Assembly: GCA_018257865.1 (NCBI GenBank)
Contig: JAEUBA010000029.1
Span: 1 to 64,000 of the forward strand
Direction of reading: 5' to 3'
Length of the DNA stretch: 64,000 nt
Source: Stereocaulon alpinum
Taxonomy: Eukaryota; Ascomycota; Lecanoromycetes; Lecanorales; Stereocaulaceae
The stretch's first letter is position 1. Each line of letters begins with the position of its first letter. Under the pieces are notes generated by a model. That model did not search any database. It saw only the letters and a list, made by a program, of their open reading frames with translations, and was not told the origin of the DNA. Positions 33,004 to 43,571 of the stretch are shown piece by piece. Both the position numbers and the translations under genes were made by a program.

Positions 33004-34107
33004 TCAGTTATAGAACGTTGTCGAAAGCTGCGTGATAGCGACTTTCACGACGCCCTTGAAACCGTATTCGTAGTCTGTAGCGGGATTGCAGGACACATCG
33101 GCAGCGTTGACGTACCCTTGTATGGGTGTAGCGCCAGTAGCTGAGGAGGCAATTGATCCAGCATCCGCAAAAAGGAAAGCGCTATGCCGAAGTCCGGGTT
33201 CTATCATCCCTGACTGAGAGCAGACAATCTCAAAGTGCCTATAAGCAGTCAGCACATGCCGATATACTCTTCAAGGCGGCAGCTCACTGGCTCAATGCTT
33301 CAACACTGGAATTAGCCACAAAGGCGTTTTCCTCTTCTCCAAATTGTATTGTCCATTTCTTGGCAGTGTCTGCTTCCAGAATGTCTTTCTTGCACCTCTG
33401 CCATGCTGCGTCATCGCTGAAGTCCGTTCGGAAACACACGAATCCCCAATGGTCTTCAGCCCTTGCGCGCACGATTGGGACCCAATTCATCAGAAACGAG
33501 GACTGTATAATGCGCCGGTGTTTCATGCTGAGGTGCGAAAGCTTCTCTTACTTCACATTGTAGATTCGATCCATTGCCGTTCCTGCATGATGCGAGCAGC
33601 CTTGTCTCTGGGACTTTCTACAGCATGTATAGCTGTTTCCTCTGCCAAGAAAGCTCAAGTCAGCGACTGCGTAGTCAAATGCTGACGCTATCAAGCTACA
33701 GGGTGCGGTTTCTCTCACCTCAGTTCCCTTATGTCATCCGGCTAAACTAGAAAGTGCTCGATTATTTGCTTATTTCTGTCCCTGTCTACCAAGCGCCCGT
33801 GAAGAATGAAGTCTGCCTCCGGGGCCGTCAGAAGGTCTGGATGTTCAATGGCTTTGTTGAGGAGGTCATCCAAGGCAATGCCGTATCGTGCTTGACATAG
33901 TAGATCTGCATCATCCGGGAGCTTGTACTCGAGGACCAGGCGTCTTTCCTCTTTTGTGAGAGACCCTGGCCCATCAATAGCTCGGCGATATAGGTCCAAC
34001 GAACTCTGAGGTGGGGGTGCGGGAGGTGGAGGACCTACGCAGTATCTGCGCACCCCGTTTTCGTCATTATAGAACCAGCCCCTTCTCCTAGGTGCTTCAT
34101 CTCCCAT
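33004..34107 (-). CDS. Uncharacterised filamentous-fungal protein (WGF..YRT-type family)
   Basis: Conserved blocks occur in the order seen in a large unnamed family of Pezizomycotina proteins. The N-terminal segment has GWFYNDENGVRRYCVGPPPP and LTKEERRLVLEYKLPDDADL (34107-33748). Then come KAARIMQERQWIES (33639-33557), EDHWGFVCFRTDFSDDAAW (about 33505-33288) and, across a clean GTGAGC…TATAG intron (33287-33239), GLRHSAFLFADAGS, PIQGYVNAADVS and GFKGVVKVAI, ending at 33004. The first intron (33747-33640) and the last close in phase. The middle junction (about 33556-33506) does not: the obvious donor and acceptor are one base out. The gene is thus either spliced in a way I did not find or carries a frameshift. 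Function unknown; no membrane or signal segment. Confidence 0.62.
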
Positions 34108-34109
34108 TC

Positions 34110-35240
34110 TGCACGAAAGACACCAAGTACCAGAAAAGAATTCGTGCAATAGAACCCTTTGTTGTTATACAGCGAAGTAGCAGAACGCTATTAATAATAT
34201 AACTAGCGGGGAACCTAAGGGAACCTGGCCTATCTACGAGAGCTCAAGATTTCATGATTGGGTTTTACATTTGAATCAATCCAATGAGAGGTAGTGCATC
34301 ATTGGCTCAACCAGTTCGAATTTAACCCTAAGGGTTAGCTTTTTACTAATTAGAAGGGCTTCTCTTAGGGGCGAAAACCCCCGGATTGCGGCCCTAACGC
34401 TAAGCCAAGAAAGGATTACCCCTAAGTCGCCATTGTCCCTGAATTGCCAAACGTCCGGTTTACCCTGAAGGTAGCTCAGAGCTGGTCATCTGGGCGACCA
34501 GAATTATGCCCGGATGTTACCTTACGGCTATATCGCTTTCTGGAGGGCACTTAGGCTCTGCGCAACAGCGGCTTCGGGGCCGAAACAGCAACTCAGGGAT
34601 GGCAACTTAGGCTAAGTCTTTGGTCATACATGAGGTATGTGACTCTTCAGGTGGTGCGAAATCATATAGGATATGAGCTGAGAACTACTCTTTTTAAGCG
34701 TTACTCCAGTTGTTACTGATCCGTGTGTTATCGTTCTTTTGTACATTTCGCTCCATCTCCCGCTCATAACCTCCTGCAATGGCATCAACGATGTAGCGGC
34801 TAGTTCAGGCAGCCATAAGACCATTCCCAACCCATGTCTAGAGCTGATGAACATCTGTCTTCCTAGCTCCCGCCAATACCAAACACTTCTTTTGCTGGCA
34901 ATACGGACGACATGTCACACTCTTCGCTTTGCAAGCTTTCTCCACTGGACTTCTTTGCCGCTCACGCTAGGCAAAGGCTGGAGCTCCATCAACCACATTG
35001 CCAGAGCGTTCACTTCACCACTACCCGCCCGATCACGACCAGCTAGTATTCGTCGCAATGGGAATGACGGCCGTAGAAGCTTTCTTACGCTGGCCATTGA
35101 GGCTTCATCGGTACAACCGAACCCTAAGTCAGCCGTGATCATGCCTCAATTGGGCCACAACACCTTATCAATTAGAACCTCATGAGGCATTCAAGTGTGA
35201 TTTCCACTCGTGGTGGGCGTCGTCATTCGTGCAGTCCTCG
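34110..35240. other. Intergenic, 1.1 kb, no gene recognised
   Basis: 34200-34640 is compositionally patchy with many short GC-rich palindromic words (for example AACCCTAAGGGTTA at 34323-34336). No terminal repeats or target duplications were found. The frame at 34739-35185 has no motif. Confidence 0.45.
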
Positions 35241-35248
35241 TAGCGTTG

Positions 35249-37029
35249 TCACGTAGTCGATATCTTGAAGTACGTTGTCGTAAAGAAACCTCCATCCAAA
35301 TTGTATGTGTCCTCGGAAATGAACGTCCCATTGATCTGGTGATACAAGTATATGTTGGAAGTAGTTCCGTCTGTCGTCCCTGCAAGTCTCGAAAACGGAA
35401 ATGGCGACTGCGGCTGTGTCGACAAGCCGATATTCTTCGTCGTGTACGCGGCCAGATCAGTCCCATTGACCCAAAAGCCGAATAGTGTGTATGAATTCGA
35501 ATTGGGATTATTGACAAAGACTTGAGCTATGTCGACATCGCCAATTAAACCTTCTTTGTAGGCTGTCGATGTGCTGGTGGGGGTAGATACAGGTTGTGTT
35601 TGCGTAGCGGGGTACGCATTGGCGAGAACAAGGCTTGTGGACACTACAATCTGTTGTGATGGCGGTAAAGGAGGGACAAGAATCGTCTGGACTGTATATC
35701 CAATCAGTTTGCTTATCTGTGTCTTGAAATAGGATGGACTCACGTTCAGGCTCAGTCCACGAACTATTACCAAAGAACGAAAAGTACAGGTTGTAATATA
35801 TAGTGCCATTCGAGGTGAGCACCCCAACTTGAGGACGGGATTCCGTAATCCCAGCAGCAAGAGCCAAGACGTGGCCTCCTTGCAGGCTCTTTGGCAGAAC
35901 TGGACCAGGACTTGCGACAATTCCATCTCCAGAGACATCAGGAAGTATGTTCAACGCTACAGCGCTTCCGTCTTGAGCGACATAGAAGACGTAGGCTTCT
36001 CCTGAAATCGTGGAATTTGCAATCGAAGTCACTGCTAAAGCTCGAGTGTCGACTGCAGTATTGTAAGTGGTGTTGGCTGATCCAGTTGGAGAGAAGTTAT
36101 CTCTAGTGGTCCAAGCTCCAGAAATGAACTGCCGACTTGCAAGAACGTTGTTCTGCGCGATATAGAAAAGGAATATCACTGGTCCGGTGTTCGCCGCAAA
36201 AGGTGTGCCTGTGCTGTTCACGAGAAGAGCTGCTAGCGGTGTATTTTCCCTTGCGTTGGTTGCCACGATGTTGTTGATATCGCTTGTCCACTTTCTCGTT
36301 GACGCAGCGTAGAGTGCTTCTCGAATATTTCCTGTGTTCTCTTGATACATCAAGCGCTTGTCGCCATTGCCTAATGACACAATCGCTAAGGAGCTGTCAT
36401 TAAATACCCCATGAGGTAGAATTGAAGCCGGAGACACGGCCGAGGAGCTTTTGAAAACAGTCAGCTTGAGTTTACCCCCCTTCACACCCAAAATTTGCCA
36501 GACCTACCTTGGAGACCTATGCTTTGTAACCCCAACGCCGACACCAACACCCACAGCGATGGCTATGAGAGTGAGCGCGAAGACTCCAGTTATAATCCAG
36601 AGCCTTCGATGCCGCCGACGAGGACGACCCCTCTCGCCTCCCGAGGGCGGATTCCCTAAACTCAGCCTTGGGGTGTATTGCTCCTTCAATGTCTCATTAT
36701 CGGATGACCAATATGTCACTGGCGGTGGGGACCATAGAAGACTCGACTCGGGTGCTTCGAGGCTGCTTCTGGACCTCAGGTCTGCTCGCCCAGAGAACCT
36801 AGCGGAATGCTCTGGGTCGGGTGAGGTCCAGGAAATCGGTCAGTCATATCGTTCGTTAGAGTTCTCATTGAGTATTCCTATTGCTCACCGGTAGTGGCCA
36901 CCTCTTATCCAATCCCGGAGAGCCACTGGATGTTCTTTCTAGCGCATTGACCGAATCGTCGACAAGTTCTGGTGATTGCTGGGTGTGCTCAGCAGGAGCG
37001 ACCTCAAGCTCCGAGTGTGGCTCCGCCAT
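35249..37029 (-). CDS. Type II membrane protein with fungal fucose-lectin-like ectodomain
   Basis: Four exons close in phase: 37029-36889, 36809-36508, 36447-35744 and 35691-35249, giving 529 aa (the acceptor of intron 1, CCCAGAG, is the weakest site). The cytosolic N-terminus starts MAEPHSELEVAPAEHTQQSP and is Pro/Ser/Arg-rich, with RGRPRRRHRR before the membrane. A single transmembrane helix lies at about 117-141 (LWIITGVFALTLIAIAVG…). The outer part has repeated beta-propeller-like blades (DKRLMYQENTGNIREALY, GPVIFLFYIAQNNVLASRQF, GEAYVFYVAQDGSAVALN, SNIYLYHQINGTFISED). These resemble the fungal fucose-specific lectin fold found in AAL/FleA relatives. Membrane-anchored forms of this layout are common in filamentous fungi and largely unstudied. 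Sugar binding is inference; the sugar-contact residues were not verified. Confidence 0.72.
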
Positions 37030-37034
37030 GTTCA

Positions 37035-38150
37035 TCTATGTTTGATTATACTAAACTCCACGAGAAAAGTGTGGATAACAAGCAGTATAGCGCATGCTGA
37101 ACATGTACAAAGTAGACGAAAATCTCGAAGAAGAGGTGACGAGCGCAATTTTTCTTCGGAAAGAGGGGACGTCAGGCCCCCCTCAGCGCCTCCACTTAGC
37201 CAGCCGTACCCTAGTGTTGCTGCAGGCTTACCTTGGCCCCATGATTACAATCTTCACACTCCGGTAAGCACTGTTCTTGGAATCCAATTGACATGAAATT
37301 GCTTCCTGTAATCTCTTTTGCTGTCGGCTATGCTGACTTCGGGCAGATCATGGTTGGTCAACTTTCAGCCCACACTAATTGCTGACTACCGTGTGTTCTC
37401 TGTGACCCCTGCCACCTACCTCTTTGGGCCCGAAGCCGACTTATGCCGCTGATCGAGATGCCGCTAAGAATGCTCGGATGGATTCGGCCGCCCAATGGAT
37501 GCAGAAGCGGGAACCCGCAGAGGTTGGATTCCGAGGCTGGTCTAAACAAATGGTCATTCTTCAGAGCTTCGTAGTACACATGAGTTACGAAACAACGACC
37601 TCGGGCAGCTGCTTAATGGTTGCTTTGTTAAGAGAGCAATCCCAGACTCCGAATCAATGGCATGAGCCCCTGAAAGCCGCTTTCGATCCAAAAGCCTGGA
37701 CTCTACATCCTGCTGTTACAGACCTGCAAACTGCATACACCTTCGATGGCGAGCTGAGTACCATTCACAATAGCCAAGCCCATGGAGGAGCAGCAACATG
37801 GCCCATCAGAACGTATGGGCGGTCAAAGTGCAGAATCGGCCATGTCTGATATTAGCTGCTAGGCCTATTGAGGCTTTGCAAGAATGGCGCTTCTTGGCTC
37901 TGATTACACCTCTACTTAGGGCTAGGATCATCCATCATAAGCGAAATATTGATAAGATCTCGCAAGTGGGGTCAGTCACACCTTGGTATAACGTAGCAAG
38001 CTCTCTTGTACATTGATCATCATATCTCAAAGTCATTATAGTATTCGATCGAGATACATATCACGACAGATTGACAGAAATCCTAGGATTAGCACTTCGG
38101 CGTGAGTCATGGTCTCTGAGAGGTAAGCCGCCGCTTCAGCCTTGTGCAAA
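37035..38150. other. Divergent intergenic region between the lectin-like and LSDQQ genes
   Basis: Shared promoter space for two divergently transcribed genes. Frames at 37424-37849 (+) and 37358-37579 (-) overlap antisense and lack motifs. Confidence 0.5.
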
Positions 38151-38152
38151 CA

Positions 38153-40100
38153 ATGGGCAATTGTGGGTCTACATCCAACTGTACGGTGACGGGGGACCCT
38201 GTTGAGAGTAACCCAGATGTTGCGGGTATAGGTGTGCGTAATCCGAGTATCAGAGTGGAAAAGAATGCATTGAACTTTAGCCACAGGTTTTGATATCCTT
38301 CTTGGCAACTGCGACCATTACCTTCACTGCCATAGTAGTTGGCTATCTGTCTGATTCTTTGCCCGAGGAAAACCTAAATCAGCTTGATCGTGCTTGCCTC
38401 GCAAAGCTTTCGAGCATCAAATGGCGACCATGGGCCAAGGAAGGTCCGATAAGCGCCATGTTAGGTCGATCGATAAAGTCTATTGTGATCGTAGCCGGCC
38501 TCGGCGCTTTTGTCGACGACTACCAGACTTCCGATGCTAATGACCATATGGATTCGGCACGGGAGCGCCGTCGCAAAGGATTAGAGAGATTCATCTTATC
38601 TTTAAGCGACCAACAACTTGTCACAGGGCTGGCCATCTTGATTGCAGGCTACATCAACCGATGTTCGATGTCCTTCTATCACTTCAAAATTGTGGCTGCA
38701 CTGGCCTGGTTTTCTTCCACTACGCACTTAGCAACGCTGACCTTGCTTCGTACGTATCTAATCAACCATCCTCGAGTTCGAGACTGGCGAGTGGCTGCCA
38801 TGCTTGGGATTTTTGCTTTGCTTGCACTCGCCCAGGTCCTTTCTTACTCTACCCAAGATAACTCGGTACCTTTCCATTGCGCGTTTGGCTCTCTGCTACC
38901 GGGTGGTTATGATGCGTTTGAAATTCCGTCACTTGTCGCCGTTGTCTTCTTCTTAGGAACTGCCTACACCAATAAGATCATCAGACTCTATTCGCTGGAC
39001 CCCGATTGGTCTGTAGAGTCTTGGTTGGGAAATTCGTTCGCCGATGCGGTAAAACGAAAATTAGAGGGCGAGAAGCTTTTGAGTAACCTGGAATGGATAA
39101 TGGTCGCGAGTTCAAGGAAGTCTAAGGCGGAGCAGGGCGCGGTACACCGGAATCTACAAGAGAGACGACGCTATGATAGGCTTACCAGGCGTCTAAGGCT
39201 AAGGGGTGCTTCCCGGCTTCTTACACTACGCAGGATTGCCGTTTTGCAATTGGAAGTGCAGGAGTCCTTTCTGAGTGAACTGCTATCCTTGCTATTCAGT
39301 TTCACCTATGGCGTCACTAGCGTTATTCTGAGCCGTATCAACACCCCTGACTCCGGTGTGTCAGCTGGCCAGGACACTGTAAACTTTGGCCAACTAGTAC
39401 CTCTTTTCCTGATTGCATTGCCAATACTTACCGCTGGAGAAGTATACTTTGGTGAGTCTCGAACCGCAGGCGGATTGCGGCGACTAATTCTTGAACAGAG
39501 CAGCACAAGGAGGTCGATGATATGTTTCACGCAAAGGAAGGCGATTACACAATATTGTTTGATGTAACCGAGCTAGTCCATGGACAGCTAGACGCTTCAG
39601 TGACTAGCAGAGTGTTGCAGCGAGAGATACTTCGCCGCACTAATTCTGAATTGCTTTCGAGTTCTTTTAAGGCAGGGCAATCTGGCTCGAATATCCCAAT
39701 GACGCAAATGCACTCCCGCCCAAGCCGCAGGATGGCCCGCAGCGCCAGCATGAGAGTTGAAGAAGTCGACATAGAGAGTGGTTCTGGTCTTACCCGTGCG
39801 GACAGTACCACAGTCACAGCGGACAATGCAGCAATGTTTCGAGTATCTGAGCATGACGAGATAACAGTTCCCCTCTCCGGGAACCAAGCGCAAGCGAAAG
39901 GGTCCGAAATTTGGGGGCATTTCTTCCTCCTGTTGTCAGGCACAGCTGCCTTAAACGTTGCGTTTGCAATAATCCTTGCTGGTGTTGGAGGCGGTGTAGG
40001 TGGTATTATCGGATTTGTTTTACTTGCTTCCTATATCGCCGTGGGGATCGAAAGATTCCTGGTCAAGATTAGAGATTCGCGTGTGCATGCGCAGCGTTGA
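38153..40100 (+). CDS. Multi-pass membrane protein, fungal LSDQQ family
   Basis: Three exons close in phase: 38153-38233, 38287-39451 and 39499-40100 (introns 53 and 47 nt), giving 615 aa. The start is the first ATG giving MGNCGSTSNCTVTGDPVESN then PDVAGIGV. Hydrophobic segments include SFLATATITFTAIVVGYL, IKSIVIVAGLGAFV, a LSDQQLVTGLAILIAGY block (about 133-149), LAALAQVLSY-type and LVAVVFFLGTAY segments, LVPLFLIALPILTAGEVYF and a C-terminal pair (FFLLLSGTAALNVAFAIILA, GIIGFVLLASYIAVGI). The LSDQQ..TG signature with a preceding RR..LE.F.L region defines a large, uncharacterised Pezizomycotina family. A cytosolic loop of about 150 residues (EVDDMFHAKEGDYTILFDVT onward) separates the last helices. 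No transport signature recognised. Confidence 0.8.
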
Positions 40101-40104
40101 TGAG

Positions 40105-40950
40105 ACTTCTTGCTTTTCCTTGACGAGGCTGTGAGAAACGAATAACTCTATGGCAAGCTCAACCGGACGCACAACAAGTGTGCCTTAACGAGATCATGAT
40201 AGGTACTATCAAATGACTGCAACATAATTACGTACAGACATTACGGTACCTATCGGCCTTTTGAGCTTCGACAATTCCATGCGTGCTCGTATATAAAGGT
40301 AGAACACCTTCCTACGGATATATGTTACCGAAGCAACATCCCTAAATAGCCGAGTCAATCTCATCGATAACAGCAGGGTGAGTGAAAGCAGCCAATTTTC
40401 TACATTTCTACACCCACGTCCGCGGAACATGGTAACGCCTGCCTTGATATCAATCGGCCACTCCCGTCCACGGATTGCCCGTCAATGAGTCTTACTTCTT
40501 TGCAATCTTACACTTCAAATCTGCTCACTAAGATACTAGCATCAAGCCTTTCAAAAACGTACCGAAGTGTAATGGCAATGAAAGGGCCACACCCCAGCAA
40601 TATACACATATATCTGCACAACCATTCTCCGCTACTTCGACTAGCAGGTGATAGGGGCTTATGATGTGCGCAGGAGGAGGAGTCCTTCGCAGTCCAGAGG
40701 TCGTGACTTAGATTTACAGTGATGCTGATATCGACTATGGCTGTCGTTGCGGCATCAGAGGTGGTAGTGAACTGGGAAGAAAGGGGCGGTTGTTGTGAGG
40801 GGGAGTCTGGGGACCCAAGGGTAATAAATACGCGTCAGCAAGTGCACCTAATCAAAGGAGCAAGGTCTAAGCAGGGAGCATAAATTGGCACTCTGTGTCG
40901 TATTGTCATTGCGAGCGGTAGATGTAGGCTTCGCGGTCTTCGAAGCTCGC
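40105..40950. other. Intergenic, no gene recognised
   Basis: Nothing supported. The multicopper-oxidase relic that follows does not extend into this stretch in any frame that I could see. Confidence 0.5.
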
Positions 40951-40956
40951 GGATAA

Positions 40957-41292
40957 TCAGTGATAGCCAAAAGCATCTGGTTGCTCAGTGAAGGAGTGGG
41001 TAGTTATCGTTGATCGTATTTGGAAGTTCTCATTGACCTGCCCGTGGGCTCCTACAACAGTGGTAGTGCGCTGGCCAATCCCGAAAGTTATACTTTCAGT
41101 ATGACAATTTTGTATGGAAACGAAGTCGTTAGCTACTATAGGCGTGTTATGACCATCGATACCGAATTCCTGGCTGGCTTCAGGACTTGCGTTGATCAAC
41201 TTCCAACGATGCTCCTCGGTAGAGTTGAGCTGGAACTTCGAGAGACCTGCATTGTGCTGATTTCGAAAGTTGCTCAGCGTTGAGCCTGCCAA
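40957..41292 (-). pseudogene. Multicopper oxidase (laccase-like) fragment
   Basis: About 110 residues without an ATG at the front match the middle cupredoxin domain of ascomycete laccases. STEEHRWKLINAS corresponds to '…G..HRLRLIN', FGIDGHNTPIVANDFVSIQ to 'SIDGH.L.VIA.DFVPI', and ITFGIGQR to 'L.IGIGQRYDV'. The expected Tyr-Asp-Val after GIGQR is TTTVV here. A full laccase is around 550-600 residues with four copper-ligand motifs. None of those motifs, nor the flanking domains, was found within 1 kb on either side. It is therefore most likely a relic of a lost or rearranged gene. Confidence 0.6.
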
Positions 41293-41294
41293 TA

Positions 41295-41930
41295 CGACGG
41301 CGTGTTAGTGTTGCGATCACCACATTCTGAGATTAGACCAAGTGACAATAGCAAGTACTAGGGGAAATAAGAGCTGGGAACATATCGAAATAGCCTTTCA
41401 GAAAGCTGGAAATGGTAGGTGTATATAAATTGTATCTCGAGCGGGAGAAAGCGTTCGAGTATAGTATGAGCGAGCTGCGAATGGTGTAATGCAAACATAA
41501 AAGGAGCGATAGTAGGCAGAAAATGAGGGTATCGAGCCGATGACCAGTGTCGAATTGACTCAGAAGCAGGAAATTGAAGAGAACTGGAATCAAACAAAGT
41601 ATCCCTCTAGTAGTGTTATTCCATCAGTGACCCGACACCTCCTTTGAGGTCAAGGCTGGCGTTGTCGAGGTGTTGGGGTGGCCGTCGATGGGATACCAGG
41701 TATGTTATAATCTATGTGTGGGGAAAAGAGCCACGACTCAGCGTCTGACCTAAGTATCTCAAGTATCTGGAACTTTACCCCCTGCTCCCCCGAAAAGATT
41801 GAAGTGTTCTTGGTGATTGTAGTCTGTCATCAAGACCGGCCTAGTTTGATATCATAGTCCGCCTCCATGGGACTATAGAATATAAAAAGTAGAAGACTGC
41901 ATGGACGAACAATGGATCAGTCGTGCTATG
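41295..41930. other. Intergenic, no gene recognised
   Basis: Frames at 41333-41597 (-) are hydrophobic but have no family signal and do not extend the laccase relic. Confidence 0.5.
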
Positions 41931-41936
41931 GTTTAG

Positions 41937-42964
41937 CTAGCGCTTGCTGCTCTCAAATTTCACGTCACACCACGTCCACGATGTCTTGCAATGGCTACAA
42001 AACATATGATCACAGCCCCCGTCCTTTTCAATATAGAACCCACATCCAGCACCTGGACACTTCTTTGCCATGGTTCTAATCTTTCTCATCGACCTCTTTG
42101 ATTCTAAATCGTTAGGATGACTGTCATCATAAGCCTCGCATGTCATGTCCTCATGCCATGCTATGCCGTGCTTGACACATGACTTCAGTCCACAAGCGTT
42201 GCAGACCATTAGTGAGGATTTGGTGTCCTGATGTATCTGTCCAGCATTACAGTGGGTGGCAGGACAGGATCGGAAGCGAGGGTCAGCTTCTTCCATATTT
42301 CGTAACGCGATTGCTTCGAGACTTCCTTGGTCAGCAAAGTTGAGAGTGTGGGATTGTGACTCTGGCGGACAACACCTTTTAACATCACCTCGACACAAAA
42401 GCCCACGTAGCTGATCTTTGCTCAGAGATCCTTCGCACTCCATGCAAGTGAGTCGGGACCAGTCGCCGTGAACTTTGAGCGAGCTGGTGATAAAGCGCAG
42501 GATGCACACTTTGCAAATACCATCGCCGTGACCGCAGGCAAGTATTGCCGTTACAGGGTCCGGGAATTGCCGCCTGTTCTGCGATTTAGTGGCAAGTTTT
42601 CAGTAGTCATTCAGGTAAACTACCGTCCTTTGCTCTCTCCACATATCTTGCACTCGTGCCACCGCTCATACAAGTTCGGTAATCTCTTGAGCGCCCGGAT
42701 AGATTTATCAGCCGCATGCTTAGGTTTGACCCGCGGCCCGACTTTTTTGGTACCATTGGAGATTCGTGGTGTCAACAATCTCTCTCCCCGAGTTTGCTCC
42801 GCTTCACGCTTGTTTCGGACGATCCGTCTAAGAGCTACAACAGAAGACGGTTTCCAGGGTCGCAAATTGTCGACATCCTGGGACTGGTCAATGCCGCCAG
42901 ACTCAGACTGCTTAGCACTCGGAGCTGAAGACCTGGTAAGACGTTTTGAGCTGCGTAAGTTCAT
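41937..42964 (-). CDS. RBR (RING-IBR-RING) E3 ubiquitin ligase
   Basis: Two exons close in phase: 42964-42624 and 42573-41937 (50-nt intron), giving 325 aa. A basic N-terminal region (1-100) precedes RING1 from C105: CKIC, then CGHGDGICKVC after the splice, ending CMEC. An IBR domain follows (FRSCPATHCNAG…VCNACGLKSCVKHG…HEDMTCEAY). RING2 is CPGAGCGFYIEKDGGCDHMFCSHC…WTWC, in which the Cys of GGCDHM holds the position of the catalytic thioester cysteine in RBR ligases. The protein ends about ten residues after the last zinc ligand. Such ligases take ubiquitin from an E2 onto their own Cys and pass it to a substrate. The substrate is unknown. RING1 spacing is slightly irregular but the ligands are present. 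Confidence 0.88.
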
Positions 42965-42969
42965 TGTCG

Positions 42970-43375
42970 CATATGTAGAGAGCTGATAGAAGGTAAATTA
43001 TGTGCGAGTGATGGATATCAGGGCCAGATACATTGGCAAATTTAGGCGGTAACACCCTAATACTTGACCGTGCTAAACCTGTGACTCATATCCCTGATAT
43101 ACTTGAAGGCATCTACAACACATTGCACAATGATCTAAGGAATAACAACCTGTGTCATACTAAATTGGATTCCAGGCAGCATCACGTGACTTGCAAGTAA
43201 TCAGATCATCATTCTGGTCTTGGCTCTATCTCTCATAAGAAATGAGATTTGATTGTGAGAGGAAAATCAGCACATCTTTAAGGATGTGCGAGTGTTTCTT
43301 CATATCATTGACCACAGTAAGTGACGAAGATAAGAGATGCAATGATAGTGCTCGGCATAGTCAGGCTTGGTATGA
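42970..43375. other. Intergenic, no gene recognised
   Basis: Promoter side of the RBR gene; nothing else supported. Confidence 0.45.
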
Positions 43376-43380
43376 CCGGC

Positions 43381-43567
43381 CAACAGGGGGTGACATAAGT
43401 CAATCAATTTCCGAGGTTTACCCGGGGGCCTCGGAGTGAGCCCCGGGGAGCCCCCCTAGAAATTCGAATATCTACCCTACCTACCCTATTTACCCGATTA
43501 TAGGGGCCCCTTAGGGGCAGCCCCGGGTAAACCTCGGAACTTTATTGACTTATGTCACCCCCTGTTG
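43381..43567. mobile_element. MITE, 187 bp, with long terminal inverted repeats
   Basis: The left end, starting CAACAGGGGGTGACATAAGT, is repeated in inverted orientation at the right end. The inverted repeats run for about 50 bp each with two mismatches near the middle, up to ACCCGGGG. The element is flanked by GGC on both sides (43378-43380 and 43568-43570), a possible 3-bp target duplication. The core is short, GC-rich and non-coding. It is a non-autonomous DNA transposon or a hairpin-forming element. A 3-bp duplication would fit PIF/Harbinger- or CACTA-type ends, but three bases could match by chance. Confidence 0.78.
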
Positions 43568-43571
43568 GGCT

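Noticed and set aside
34322..34338. AACCCTAAGGGTTA as a head-to-head telomere-repeat junction (fusion scar)
   Set aside because: Only one TTAGGG unit in each direction and no degenerate telomeric array around it. A chance palindrome is likelier.
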